A stretch of DNA of 64,000 nucleotides from Diospyros lotus (GCF_014633365.1 NC_068348.1:13224311-13288310), one strand, 5' to 3'; positions 44,682-57,056 are shown, counted from the first letter of the stretch. Made by a program: numbers and translations. The notes: a model not told the origin generated them from the sequence alone.

Positions 44682-45642
44682 GAATATTCTTATCCGATTA
44701 TTCAAGAAACTGGATCAATACCTTAGATATTTAAAGATCTACTCTCTCCTCGTCCATGTAATCAGCATTCCACCGTCAAACCTCAAAAATCAACTCAGGA
44801 AGAAGAAATTATTCTTAGGAAGGATAACCTAGTAATTTCTAGGAATATTTTGCTTCCCTAAATCAGGTTGGAGATGAGTGATGCTCAATTCCCATTCGAC
44901 CTTTAATGTATCATTTTTTGTATTCAAATTCATTAATAGTCTAAACAATGCGTTGCGGTCCACTTTAAAAATGATGTGTCTTGCCACGGTAGAACAAGAG
45001 GCGAAGAAGGCTAGGCTGCAAGAATTAGAGTTGGAGGCCATTTTCAAAAGGCATGGGCGGCCTAGAAGTTATTTTACGCGCAACCAGCGAATTAAAGGTA
45101 CTTCTGAAGCTACCAATCAAGTTTGTGATGGTCCACATGCAGTTAAAAAGTTTTGATTGAGCAATCTGGACCAGAATAAACTGATATTGGCTCCAAGGCA
45201 ACTGATCTTCAGGCTGAAATCAGAGGTTGAGGAAAGGCATTCTTTCGTTAGAACTTCGTATGGGAGGAATGGTTTTGAGGAAGAGGGTCCTAAGGATATT
45301 GTTCCTTCGGCTTTGGTTCCAACTGAGTCGTCCACAGCTTAGGTTAAAGTAGGTATCAAACAGTTCCTGGTGCTGGTTTTGGTAAAGAAGGAACAATTTA
45401 AGCAGACTAAACAGAGGAACTGCTAAAAGGTTTGGAAGAAAATGGAAGAGGAGGTTATTCCTAAACTGCTTATTGTTACAACTTATTGGCATAATTCCTA
45501 TATGAAGACCTTGAGGGATACATTTTACATTTTTAGGAAAAGAAAAGAGAAGGAACACAAATGTGAAGAGAAAGATATCTAGAAGGAGAAAGAAAGAACT
45601 ATGAGTTCTTGGGTACAAGAACTCTCTCAAGGAGGGGGCAAA
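44682..45642 (+). other. Probable Ty3/Gypsy 3' region, unresolved
   Basis: The frame 44878-45156 gives an Ala/Glu/Lys/Arg-rich peptide (VEQEAKKARLQELELEAIF, then HGRPRSYFTRNQRI) and is followed by shorter basic frames. No RT or integrase motif. It ends in a purine tract AAGGAGGGGGCAAA at 45629-45642, before an LTR-like start, which suggests the tail of an LTR element. I do not recognise the protein. Confidence 0.4.
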
Positions 45643-45724
45643 TGTCACAACCCCAAGGGCATATTAGTAATAGTAAATTACATGTATTTGATAGGTGTTG
45701 TACTTTGCTTCTTTACTTACTTCT
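45643..45724 (+). repeat. LTR start, truncated
   Basis: TGTCACAACCCCAAGGGC after a purine tract; cut after about 80 bp by the C9 fragment. No other copy is in the window. Confidence 0.45.
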
Positions 45725-46905
45725 TGTACCTTTCATGTATTGAAACATATGCTGAATAAAATTCAAGTTTCTTGTCCAAAGTCCGCTCTTTCTTTTTGTG
45801 ACTACTGTAAGATTGACAAATCACATCAACTTCCTTTTTCTAATTGTCCAATCACAACTAAAAACCCTCTAGAATTAGTTTATTCCGATGTTTGGGGTCC
45901 AGCACTGGTTACTTCTATTGAGGGTTATCATTACTATATTGTCTTTATTGATGCCTACACAAGATACTCATGGGTTTATCCTTTAAAGTTGAAATCTGAT
46001 ACCTTACAAACCTTTGTAAATTTTCATAAGCTAGTTGAATTACAGTATAACTCCAAGTTGAAAGCCCTGCAAACTAATAATGGGGGTGAGTTTAAGGCCT
46101 TTTTACCCTATCTTCGTACTTGTGGCATTTAGCCTTGTTTTTCTGGTCCTTACACACACCAACAAAATGGTGTAGCTGAGAGAAAACATTGCCATATTGC
46201 TGAAATGGGACTAAGCTTGCTAGCTGATGCTCAAATGCCTTTGTCCTTTTGGGTTGCAGCCTTCCACACAACTGTTTATCTCATTAACCTTTTACATTCA
46301 ACTGTTCTTAGTTTTTCCTATCCATTTGAGCTGCTCTATCATAACAAGCCTAACTATTTTGCTCTTCAACCTTTTGGTTGGATGCACTTGTTTTCCCTAT
46401 CTTAGACCTTACAACCGGCACAAGTTTGATTTTCATTCCTCTAAGTGTTTTTATTGGGTATAGCCATGATCAAGTAGGGTATAAGTGCTTACATCCTTCA
46501 AGAAGAATGTATATCTCAAGGTATGTTCAATTTAACCCCAATGAGTATCCCTATCCTAACCTTTTTCAATCCTTGGGTGATTTAGTACCTATGACTAAAT
46601 CTGAATCTGCTGGACCTTCTACTGAAGTTTTCTGTTATGTTCCCTATTTTTCTTCAAGTGTTCCTCAAGTGATTGAATCCTCAATTCCTTCCTTGTCAAA
46701 CACTAGTAATGTTGGCTCGGTCCATGCCTCTCCAGTGCCTTTGGAGAACCCAGCAGTGTCCCATCACTCTTCTTCATCCTCATCTAATCATTATATCTGT
46801 TAGCCTTCTTCGCCTCCTCGTGTACGTACGAACTTCCTCCATCACCTTCAGTTCATCCTATGCTTACTCAATCTCAAGCTAAACAGTTTGTTGTTGCTTC
46901 TCCTT
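45725..46905 (+). pseudogene. C9 Copia integrase and linker, 5'-truncated
   Basis: Begins inside the pre-integrase block (FHVLKHMLNKIQVSC, CDYCKIDKSHQLPF); everything upstream is missing. Integrase: VYSDVWGPALV (first Asp kept), IDAYTRYSWVYPLK, LQTNNGGEFKAF where Asn replaces the second catalytic Asp, a TAG after RTCGI (46130-46132), YTHQQNGVAERKH (Glu kept), SFWVAAFHTTVYLIN, then a shift at about 46380 into the VGYKCLHPSRRMYISR block and a Ser-rich linker. Family as in C5 and C10. Confidence 0.88.
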
Positions 46906-48507
46906 AGATGTTGTTAACAACCTTAGAACCTAGTTCAATGCATGAAGCTCTCTTAGATCCTCATTGGACTAAGGCTATACGGGAAGAGTTCACTGCTTTA
47001 CAGTCCAATCACACTTGGGATTTGGTTCCCTTCTTCGTGTCAAGAATAAATTTGATGGATCCACTCTCAAACACAAGGCTTGATTGGTAGCTAAGGGTTT
47101 CTTACAAACACCCGATATAGACTATGGAGAGACTTTTAGCCCTGTTGTAAAGGCTCCAACAATAAGAGTTCTCTTCTCTTTGGCTATAAAATTTGGTTCG
47201 GATATACAACAGGTTGATATTAACAATGTTTTCTTAAATGGAGATCTAACTGAAGATGTATATATGGCACAGTCAGAAGGATTTACTGATTCTCGATTTC
47301 CCTATTGTGTTTGCAAACTTAAGAAGTCCCTTTATGGGCTAAAGCAAGCTCCAAGAGTACACCAAGCTGCGACAAGCTTTACAAGGGGGTTTTGTTCGAT
47401 TAGTTTCAAATGCATCCTTTTCCATTAAACAAACTGCTAAGGATGTGTTATACCTTTTGGTGTATGTGAACGATATTCTTATCACGGGGTCTGATTCTTC
47501 AACACTTAAAGCTTGTATACATGATTTGGACACCTATTTTGCTCTCAAAACCTTATGTTCGGTCAATTACTTTCTAGGGTTTGACGCATTTAGGGATAAG
47601 AATGGAATGTACTTCACTCAATCTAAATATACAGTGGACTTGTTGCACAAGGTTGGTATGCAAGATTGTAAGCCATGTGTGACACACCAGTGAATTTGGG
47701 AGTTCCTTTTACTGATGAAGGTGATATTTTCTTGGATCCATCATTGTATAGAACCATTATAGGTTCACTTTAATACTTGACCTACACCCGGCCAGATATT
47801 TCCTTTGTGGTAAACAACCTGAGTCAATTTTTGTCTGCTCCTAAAATACAACATTGGACAGACTATCGGCTTGGGGTTGTAAACATTTACTTCAATATTT
47901 GAAAGGTACTATCGGCTTGGGGTTGTTGTTTACACCTATTGTATCTGATTTGGCCTTAACGATTTACACAGATGTAGACTATGCTAGCTACAAGGTAACC
48001 AGAAAGTCCACCAGTGGTATTTGTGTAATGGTTCAAATTTGTTGGTGTGGAGCTGAAGAAAGTAGTCTGTTGTTGCTCGCTCAGTGGGAGAAGCTGAGTA
48101 TCAAGCTATGGCCCAAGGGGTAACTGAAGTTATGTGGTGAAAATCCCTTTCACTGAGTTGGCTAATTCTTTGTCACATGTTCTAGTTTTGTGGTGTGATA
48201 ACCTAGCAGCTAAGAGCATAGCAAAAAATTCGGTATTTCACTCCCATACAAAACATATTGAGATAGATGTTCACTTTGTTCGAGAGAAGGTGGAAAATGG
48301 AGACATTAAGATTCGGTATGTTCCTACCCTGTATCAAGTAGCAGATATTTTTAACAAAGGGTTATTGAGGGATAGATTCTCTTTTCTATGTAACAAGCTT
48401 GGGCTTCGGTGGCCTCCCATTCATGCTCTTATGACAATAGATTCAAGTTCAGATGAGGCTAAGCAATTGTGTTCTACTACTACCAGGAGGTCTACATTGA
48501 GGGGGAA
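46906..48507 (+). pseudogene. C9 reverse transcriptase and RNase H
   Basis: RT starts LEPSSMHEALLDPHW; the GCKWVF block is partly deleted near 47040. Then [50 protein letters not shown]. The catalytic box reads YVND (about 47463), Asn for Asp, so polymerase activity would be lost. YFLGFDAFRDKNGMYFTQSKY, then stops near 47690 and 47770, a small internal duplication (CTATCGGCTTGGGGTTGT at 47863 and 47910), and RNase H with CDNLAAKSIAKN, HTKHIEIDVHFVREKV and FNKGLLRDRFSFL to the stop at 48530-48532 inside the LTR. Confidence 0.88.
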
Positions 48508-48750
48508 TGTTGAAGGAATTAAGACTGCTTGAAGTCTTGTTGAGTTGCTGATAAGTTTTCTGTTATGATTGTTTAGTAATAGCTACTCTTTGTTGTTGTT
48601 ATTTCTATTATGTTTAAAGTGTTATTAGAAGAATAGGTTAGTTGTATAAATATATGGTTCGCCTATCATTAATTAGTAAGTGATCGAGGCATATTTCAAA
48701 CAATTTTTCTCTCTCATTTATGTCTATCTTTCTGTTCAAATTCATCAACC
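48508..48750 (+). repeat. C9 3' LTR
   Basis: Starts TGTTGAAGGAATTAAG after the tract TTGAGGGGGAA. The right end is set by the start of the C10 homology and by TTCATCA; no partner LTR is available. Contains the TATA-like TATAAATATATGG near 48645. Confidence 0.65.
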
Positions 48751-48754
48751 CTAA

Positions 48755-50288
48755 TTACAGAGCAAATGCTAGAGTGAGCTGATAGATACAGTCTTTAAGA
48801 ACCCCCGAAGTAGCACTAGTCCTGATCCCTTGTCCTTGAAAAAACAAGAATCAGAGTGAATTTCAGCAATTAAATTGTGATCTTTAAGTAAGTTGAGAAA
48901 CACTAATAAGGTTATTTTTCATGTTAGGAACATGAAGTACATTAGGTAAAGAAATGAAGGATTTAGGAGTACTTTGAGTATACAACAAAGGCCGATATTA
49001 GAAATAGAAAGCTTCTTATCGTTGCCAATTGCAACCTTGTCATTGCCATTGTAAGGAGAGCGGAGAGAGAGAGATTGCTAAGGTTGGAGGTTATGTGGTT
49101 ACTGGCTCCAGAGTCTACAATCCAAGAAGGTTCACTGTGATAGGATGAGGCAGAAAAAAATTGAGACTGTTTCTGAAGGTTGAAGCAAACAGCCATAGTA
49201 AGTTCCAGGATCAGATCCTAACTTAGTCAAGTAGGCTTCATTAGAACCTATGGGATGAGCTATAAATGACTATGAACCAGATTGCAACATACCTCCTCCT
49301 CCACCAAACTGTGATCCAAAATTTGGAGTGAAACTCCTTTGAAAATTCTGATCAAACCTATAATAGCACCTATCTGCAAAATGACCAGGCTTCTCACACA
49401 ATTGGCAGTATATTCTCCTATGTGAGCATCTGCCACGTCCTCGTCCTCCTCTAGAATTTTCTCCTCTAAAAGAACCTCCTCTATTTGAAGAACCACCTCT
49501 ATTCAATCCATTCTCATTTCTAGACCATTGAGAGGCTAAATTTACATTTACATATTCAAGACCAAAAATTGAGAAGTTAGATATATTCTTGGCAATAAGC
49601 CTTTGTTCACGCATCAGTAATAAGTATTGAACATTTTCTATGTTGATTTCATCCATTTGATACTTAATAAGACTCATAACTATTTCATAGTCGTTATCCA
49701 ATCCATGTAATATTGCTATCAATAATTCTTTGTCATTTAAAGGTTCTCCAATAGTAGCTAGGGCATGTCCTATGGTCTTCTTTTTTAGAATATAATCATT
49801 TACAGACAAATCATTCTTTCTTATAGATCTAGGTTGTTGTTTCAATTGAAAATATTTGGCAACCGTCTGTTGTGAGTAAAGATTCTCAAGAACACTCCAA
49901 ACTTCGGTAGATGATTCGCAATGAATCACTTGCACCAAAACTTCTTTCTCAATAGTAGAAAACAACCAGCCTAAAAGTAATTGATCTGACCTTATCTAAT
50001 TGAGATATTCGGGATTTACAACCTGAGCCTCGTGATCAGTATTTCCTGGATCATTGATGTACTTCGAAGGTGCTGGAGATATGTTGATGTAAGGTAACAA
50101 GTCAAATGCCCTAATCATAGCCAATATCTAAGCTTTCCAAAACAGATAATTGTTGGAATCAAGTTTGATCGGCATGAAATTGAATGATTTTACTACCACT
50201 GTAAAGTCAAACTGAGAAGTCGATGACAACGTAGAAGCGGAGTTAGGTAAGGAGAACAGGAAGAACTGAACTCACGATTGGAAGCCAT
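48755..50288 (-). pseudogene. C10 Copia gag and protease, 3'-truncated
   Basis: Minus strand, starting with ATG at 50288 (MASNREFSSS). Motifs in order: NNYLFWKA, SDQLLLGWLFSTIEKEVLVQ, CESSTEVWSVLENLYSQQT, GHALATIGEPLNDKELLIAI, LLMREQRL, Gly/Arg-rich stretch, zinc knuckle CQLCEKPGHFADRC (about 49380), a stop near 49270, protease with WIVDSGASNHITSNL (about 49120), and the decayed NLISVSQLT and LVLLRG blocks down to 48755. Pre-integrase and everything after are missing, the complement of what C9 retains. Very close to C5 gag. Confidence 0.88.
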
Positions 50289-50302
50289 TAACGTAGTTAA
50301 TT

Positions 50303-50560
50303 GGCTTTGATACCATGAAGCGAGAGCTTTACAGTCGGAAAGAATAACAATCAGAGATAGAAAAATACCTCAAAAATATTAATCTTTTATGCTTGCAAAG
50401 AAAAAGGTGAGCCAAGAACGAATGGAGTTTCTTTCATGACCTTCGCAACCATAAGTAGACAAACAGTTTTGACTTTCAAAGAAGTCAAAGATAAACAGAG
50501 GTCGTAGAAAATAAGAAAAAGAAATATGTAGTCTCTAGATGAAACTACTGGTATGCAAAC
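50303..50560 (-). repeat. C10 primer site and 5' LTR
   Basis: Plus-strand GGCTTTGATACCA at 50303-50314 is the complement of TGGTATCAAAGCC. The LTR follows from 50315 (minus-strand end ...AGCTCTCGCTTCA). Its outer edge is a guess (TG near 50555). It is not similar to the C9 LTR, so C9 and C10 are separate elements. Confidence 0.5.
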
Positions 50561-51934
50561 TAACTAAGCCCACCGCCACGTAATGCCTATCATTTTAAGT
50601 TGTGTATTGTGTCCCCTACCTAGATTTACATGATCCAAGTGACCATACTCTAAAACTTATTACAAAAAAAACCTAATTTCAATTTCTATCTTTCCTTGCA
50701 TGCCCACACATCCATTGCAATATCACATGCATATTTTTCTCTAATATTCTATGAGATAAAACAAACCTGATCTTATAGTCATCCAATAAAGCTTTCTTTT
50801 AAGTTTGAAAGGGAATTCTATAATTACATAACACGGTGGAAGCATTTCTCCACTCATTTCTTTAAAAAATGAGAAATCTAATCTAATTTCTTAAAAAATT
50901 AATTTTGGGAAATCAATAATCTCCTCATTTCTTAAAAAGTTTATTTTGAGAAATCTAATATAATTTTTTCTTGAAATAATTTGATCCAAGTCTCATCATA
51001 ACATCATCCATAATCCTATTTTTACTACAATTACATCCATATATTTTATTTTCAACCCACTCAACTTGAAGCCTTCTTATGTGTGCCTCCATAAGTCCAT
51101 CTTAGTGATCGTGCCTACTTTTATCTCATTAACTAACACAATATCTTTTGCGAATAGTGACCAACCCACCTCTTCTTAGGCATGCCTAATCAGTTCATGC
51201 ATCACTAGAACAAAATGGTAAGGCTTAATGCAATTCCTTTGATGTAATCCAATTGTAATTGAAAAAGTCATAGTATCTTCTTCGTGAATCCTAGCACACG
51301 TTTATGCTCTATGATACACGTTTTGGATAATTTGAATATAAGCAACCCAGACTCCCTTTGAAAAACCCTCTAAAGGAAACACCATACTTAGTAACACAAA
51401 TACTTCCGTTTATCTCTATGCCACTACATCAAATGCCCTAGCAAATAGATAGCTATTGTTGTCTACCTACTAGGCATGAAACTAAATTAGTTTTTATACT
51501 AGGATTCTCTTCTTTAGCTTTTGCTTAACAATCATTTTCTTTTATCACAACCTAAAATAATAGAAGTCTTAACCACCACCATTGTAAGCCTTTCACACCA
51601 ACTATGAGAAATTAGAAGGTTAGCTATGAGAGATTACTAGATTTCTAAAATATGACAATAGAATGTTCATATAAAAATTGTATAGAGTTTGTGGTATCCT
51701 TGAACCGAGTACCAAACAGAAAACAAATGATAGAGGAAGGTCAGGAATCCAAAACTGATTTACCTGTATGAAAAGAGCCAAAAAGTTGCGCCATTATTCT
51801 TGTGATCACATCTTCATCATCAATTGCCAAAGGAACCTATTATTCATTTATAAGGTTCAAATAAAATGCCAATTTCAATATCTTCTATGGAAATCTAAAA
51901 TTTCAGATGACCAAAATATGTTGTTATCATTACT
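50561..51934. other. AT-rich non-coding DNA, no feature recognised
   Basis: About 1.4 kb without retroelement motif, repeat match or credible ORF. The 91-codon plus-strand frame at 51768-52043 is antisense to C11. Confidence 0.5.
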
Positions 51935-53235
51935 ACCGTCTATCTCAACATGCTCGTTAGATCTTCAAATCTTTTTACTGGCAACCCTTTTGTCAATATA
52001 TCAGCAACTTGTTCCTCTAATGGAACATATGGCAGGTGAATGAGTCCAACTTCCAACTTCTCTATTATGAAGTGCCTGTCTATCTCAACATGCTTAGTCC
52101 GGTCATGTTGGACTGGATTACGTGTTATACTGATTGCTGATTGGTTATCACACCACAACTTAACTGTGTCTTAGACTGAAATTCTTAGATCATCGAGAAC
52201 AATTCATAGCCATAGAATTTCACATAGAGCAACGGCCATAGCCCTAAATTCTGCCTCTGCACTTGATCTTGCCACAACACTTTGCTTCTTGCTTCTCCAA
52301 GACACCAGATTCCCTCCTAGGAATACACAGTAGCCACTTGTAGATCTTCTATCAGTCATGGACCCTGCATAATCTGCATCTGAAAAACCTTGAATGTTCA
52401 ATTTATTTCCTACTTTAAATAGGATCCCTTTACTTGGAGTAGCCTTGAGATAACATAAGATTTTTCTAACCGCTAACATATGCTCCTCAGTTGGGTTGTG
52501 CATGAATTGACTTACCAAGCTGACAGGAAAGGCAATATCTGGTCTTGTGTGAGAGAGATATATCAATCTTCCAACTAGTCGTTGATACCTTCCTTTGTTT
52601 ATAGACTTGCTATTAGGGTTGTTCCATAGCTTGCAGTTAGGTTCAATAGGAATTTTTTCCCTTTTCCCTCCAATCAATCATGTTTCAATCAATAAATCAA
52701 GCACATATTTCCTTTGAGAGAGAAAAACACCTGCCTTAGAATAAGCTACTTCAATTCCCAAAAAATACTTGAGCAACCCCAGGTCTTTGATTTCAAATTC
52801 CTTAGCTAGCCTTTCTTTAAGCTTTGCCTGTTCTCCTTCATCATTGGCAGTTACTATCATGTCATCCACATATACCAGTAGCACAGTAACCTTTCCTCCT
52901 GTCGAGTGTTTGATGAATAAGGTATGGTCCCCCCTACTTTGACTATAACCGATAGTATGCATGGCTTTAGATAACCGCCCAAACCAAGCCCTAGGGGATT
53001 GTTTGAGCCCATATAAGGCCTTATTTAGCCGACATACCTTCCCACTGAGTCCCTCATGAAATCCTAGGGGTAAATCCATAAACACTTCATCTTCTACATC
53101 TCCATGGAGAAACGCCTTTTTAACATCTAGTTATTGTAGATTCCACCCAAATGAGGCCGCCAATGACAGAAGAATACGAACTATGGTCATCTTTGCCAGT
53201 GGTGCAAATGTCTCTAGGTAGTCAATCCAATATGA
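51935..53235 (-). pseudogene. C11 Copia reverse transcriptase and RNase H, truncated at both ends
   Basis: Minus strand: DYLETFAPLAKMTIVRI at the upper edge, a stop in LQ-stop-LDVKKAFLHGDVEDEVFMD, LNKALYGLKQSPRAWFGRL, catalytic YVDDMIVTAND near 52870, YFLGIEVAYSKAGVFLSQRKY, a stop near 52678, then [104 protein letters not shown]. It ends before the usual C-terminus and has no LTR. Related to C6 and C12. The upper edge is cut by the LTR at 53236. Confidence 0.9.
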
Positions 53236-54743
53236 TGAAGGATCATCACGAGGATACATAGCATGCAACGGAAGCGTTTTTAAATAAAAACTTTCCTCGT
53301 ATTGATTAGAATCTAGGAAACTTACTTTTCCTTCGGATTACCGGACGGAATGAAGCGATAGGAGGAGGATGGGCGGGAGCTTCTTCTCGTGGTGGAGATG
53401 ACAGCTATCCTGCAATCCTTCGGCTCCTTCGCATCAGAACTTGAATGTTCTCTTGATCTTCCAAAGGTATGACTCAAACTCGTGGCCTCTCTTTTGGTGA
53501 AGAAGAGTAGAAAAAACCCTTAGATGAAAAACAACCAAGGAGAGAATATATATAGGGAGAACTCTAGGGTTAAAACCCTAGTGGGCCAAACTCTAGTGGG
53601 CCAAGTTCATTTAATTAATTTTCTAATTGGGTCAGCCCAATTAATTAATTAAAAAACTAATGAACTATTATTTTATTCTAGCCCAATTAATTATGGACCA
53701 TTCTGAATAAAATAATTCTCTCTCAATGTAATTCACCCAACAAGCCAAATGTATTAAATAATACATGAGTTATATCGAGCTACCCCGGGGACCAAAAGAC
53801 AAATTATTCACGGCTACTAAAATGATCAAAATATCCCTGCTACCTAGTAGCTATATTTTGTCATTCTAAGTGTTCCAACTATCACCATATGGTAACACTG
53901 ACCCCACGAATAATTTTGCATATGCAATGTCTTTGACCTACTAGTGTAATGACGAAAATACCCCTCTGCGTAACACCCATCATTTAGAAAGGAATAATGT
54001 ACTAACACCTCTCTAAATGATTTCTACCATCATTAGATCACTAGTCCAATAATCCGTGACTACTCGAATGTACTTGCTTATCACTGGGAGCTACCCAGAA
54101 GCACACACTCTTAAGTCACGTTCCCAGGGCCCTGGATTATTTGATTATTCTTGGACAATCACAAGGGGGTGAATCATAGAAACTATCTTGTATTAGTCTG
54201 TCTTAGCTAATTAGAAACCATACTCCCAACTCAAAAGGTTATTGATCTTTGATAGACCTCACCTACAGTGAATCTAAGAATATAGCTCTAGGTTCACTAG
54301 ACCACCAACTAATACTCAAGTATTAGAGTACTCGTCCACGTAGTAGCAGTGATAGACTAGCTCCATGATAATTAGTATTTTGTCATTAGCTTCTATCACA
54401 GGTCCACTCTACGCATTCCAAATGCGCTTGTACAATTAGAGTAAACGGACTGTTTACTGGCTAAGGCAAGCCATCCTCCATTAGGATCTATTGCACAATG
54501 ATCTTATCATGATAGAATGCCCAGTTCTATCAAAAGATCAAGAGTAATATTTTCTTGCTTATTAAGTACCCATGATTCATGCCTAACTGTGAAGAACGAC
54601 CCATCACATGAATCACTTACTTAATAGCATGGACACTTTTCCAACAATTAAATGCAAATAATATATGTGCCATAAACTGACTAAAAGAAACATCATTACC
54701 ATAAATTAAACAAAACGTGTCTTTAGGGCATACATTTCCAGCA
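53236..54743 (-). repeat. Second copy of the 1.5-kb Copia-like LTR
   Basis: 1508 bp similar along its length to 35562-37051 (shared TGAAGGATCAT start, CATGCARCGGAAGCG, ACCGGACGGAAT, CCAGGGCCCTGGATTAT, GGGCATACAT end). The flanks do not match: TATGA on the left, GCTCC on the right. On the left is C11 pol, on the right a Gypsy LTR, so this is not a simple solo LTR. Confidence 0.85.
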
Positions 54744-55676
54744 GCTCCATCATGCACGGCCGCAGCCACCGCAGCGCTGCACCACACCCGATGCTTCCAT
54801 AGCTGCTGCCATGGCCACGCCTTCTCTCTCTCTCTCTCTTTCTCTCCCTTGCTTCTCGGATTGCCCAGCCCAAGCTCTCTCTCCCTTGCATCTCTCGCCC
54901 TTGATCACTGCCAATTTATAGGAAGCCATTGCGGCTCTCCACAGGCGTATATATAAATACTATACATCACATTAATTGCTCAATCCTTAAATCTTGCTGA
55001 CATAATCTCTCATTCTTGCGCAAATCTCAAATCTTGCTGACATAATCTCCCATTCTTGCTCAAATCTCGGCCGATTTTGTAGAGGCATGGCTGGAATGGA
55101 GTTGCAGGGCGCCTGCTACGTACATACATATATATATATTTATATATCATATATTACATAAAATTATGCATTAAATCTCAATTTTTCTCATAATATCACT
55201 TGGGGAATTCCTTTTATTACAACTATGCCCTTAGACTGCAAATTAATTTGTGTTACAATACCGAAAATCCATAATTAATAACTTCAAAGTTACTCGATTT
55301 GGACGATTTTGTCCCAGTGTCCTCACCAGGCTGTCGTTTCATCCCGAACCCACTGAAGGGTTGCTCGTTACGCAAAATCGGAGCCCCCCTAGGGTTCCGT
55401 TGATTTTTCGAGAATCTCTTACCATGATTCGGTTTTACAGCCTAATGACAGCTGTATTTTAGCTATAGCGAAAATCGTTCCCGATCTGATTTCTTTCGAT
55501 ACCATAAATCTTATCTCGGAACTCTCATCAAGACCATATAATTTTTCTTAGATAATTTCACTCTGAGGTATTCCCTATAGCCAATTCGGTACTTATAACT
55601 GCTATCAAACCAATTTTTCGGTATTCTAAACTCATCGAAATGACGTGGCGGCCTTATACAAACATGGGGTATTACA
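54744..55676 (-). repeat. Truncated Ty3/Gypsy-type LTR
   Basis: Minus strand starts TGTAATACCCCATG at 55676, typical of Gypsy LTRs, and runs 933 bp until cut by the LTR at 54743. Contains TTTATATATACG near 54945 (possible TATA box) followed by GC-rich sequence, two tandem 36-39-bp copies of AAATCTTGCTGACATAATCTC at about 54990-55066, and a (CT)n run near 54823. No coding motif. Confidence 0.65.
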
Positions 55677-56771
55677 CTAAATATGCCTATCCCACCAATA
55701 ATAACACATGTTCATATAATAACCCCAGTATCAACTCCATGTACTTCAAAAATATGCAATTCAACAATGGTACTTAAGATTCCTATAAAACCAAACCATA
55801 TTTAACCTCAAACAGGTTATCCAAACTGACTTAAAGTTATAACAGCCGAAAACACAACAGAGACTTGGGAACAAAGCAGACTACATAATCAGTGCCATCC
55901 TCGTGAAAATTGCCAAGATAGTAACTCACATGGTCAAAATTATCTCCTATCATAGAACTAAGTTCCCATCAGTTATTATGAAACATTGTTATAGACAGAT
56001 TATAGTTGGTTAGATCTTGCTTTGCGAAAGCTAGCAATCAACCAAAACATATATTAATATTGAGTTCGTCACCAATGTCTTATGCAAGGTGTGGCAACTC
56101 ATATATGTGCCTCAACTTATTTTCAACGATAAGATGCATAATTCACACAGTACCCTTTATAATAGACCACTTAAGGCAATATTTAACTGTTATTTATCTC
56201 GCATTGATTAAGGGAATTTTGCACCCCAACCTCATCAAAAATATGCCAAACCAAAACAGAAAGGAATAAGAAGAAAACAACATATCAAACCTCTATTCCA
56301 CAGCAATAGGATAAAGAAAAAGACAACAGTACATCAAAATATTACCTTCAAAAAAGGGAATGGTTAAATCAAGGTGTTTGGCGGCTGCCAAGAATCTCAA
56401 GTTCGAAAGAAACAGAGCACATCTGTAGAATTTCAATGAGCCACAAAATAACTATTTCTCACTAACCAAAATGAAAAATTATGAGGCAGCAAGAATCGTA
56501 ATTAATTAAATAAAAGGAAAGCAAAAGAAAAATAGTTATGGGTGAATCTGAGTACTTAAATAAAAGCATAGCATATTATAGTTTTTGCAAGTTCAAAAAA
56601 CTCGAGAAGATAACATCTGTCAATGCCATTTAGAAAAACAAAATCCACGAGTGAATCAGAACAGCATTCTATAAAGAATAAATGTTCTAGAAACATTAGA
56701 ATCCTAAAATAAATACTTAAGAGGCACAATCCAACACCCATATCGGTTCCTCCAACAATGACAATATTTTA
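55677..56771. repeat. R2 repeat copy b
   Basis: Starts at CTAAATATGCCTATCCCACC; blocks CTTAAGATTCCTATAAAAC, GTTATCCAAACTGACTTAAAG, TTATGCAAGGTGTGG, CAAAATGAAAAATTATG, AAAACTCGAGAAGATAACATC, CGGTTCCTCCAACAATG. It lacks the 300-bp block seen at 62515-62815. Cut by C12 after target TTTTA (56767-56771). Confidence 0.8.
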
Positions 56772-57044
56772 TGTTACGGATAAAGAACCTTATCATTTAA
56801 GATAAGGAGTGGCGGTTAAATGATGAGAAGATAAGGAAGCATGAAGTCTAAGAAGATAAATCAAGTTTAAGTTTTCATATTTTGTATAAATCTGTAAATT
56901 ATAGATGATTATTGTTCATACTTATTAGGTTGTTATCCTCTCCTAGTTTTTAGGAGATTTATTAGCATACTTTTGTATATATAGGGTTTCATACTCATGG
57001 AATAAATAAGAGAGAATTTATATTCAATCCAAACTCTCTCAACA
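56772..57044 (+). repeat. C12 5' LTR
   Basis: 273 bp, TGTTACGGATAAAG...CTCTCTCAACA. TATA box candidate GTATATATAGGG at about 56975. Confidence 0.95.
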
Positions 57045-57056
57045 TGGTATCAGAGC
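57045..57056 (+). other. C12 primer-binding site
   Basis: TGGTATCAGAGC directly after the LTR. Confidence 0.93.

Noticed and set aside
44878..45342. Host gene between C7 and C9
   Set aside because: Short basic frames without motif, directly followed by a purine tract and an LTR-like start; more likely the tail of a Gypsy element, though not proven.
54706..54956. Arg/Glu-rich and Ser/Leu-rich frames around a CT repeat
   Set aside because: They cross the junction of two LTRs and translate a (CT)n run; not genes.
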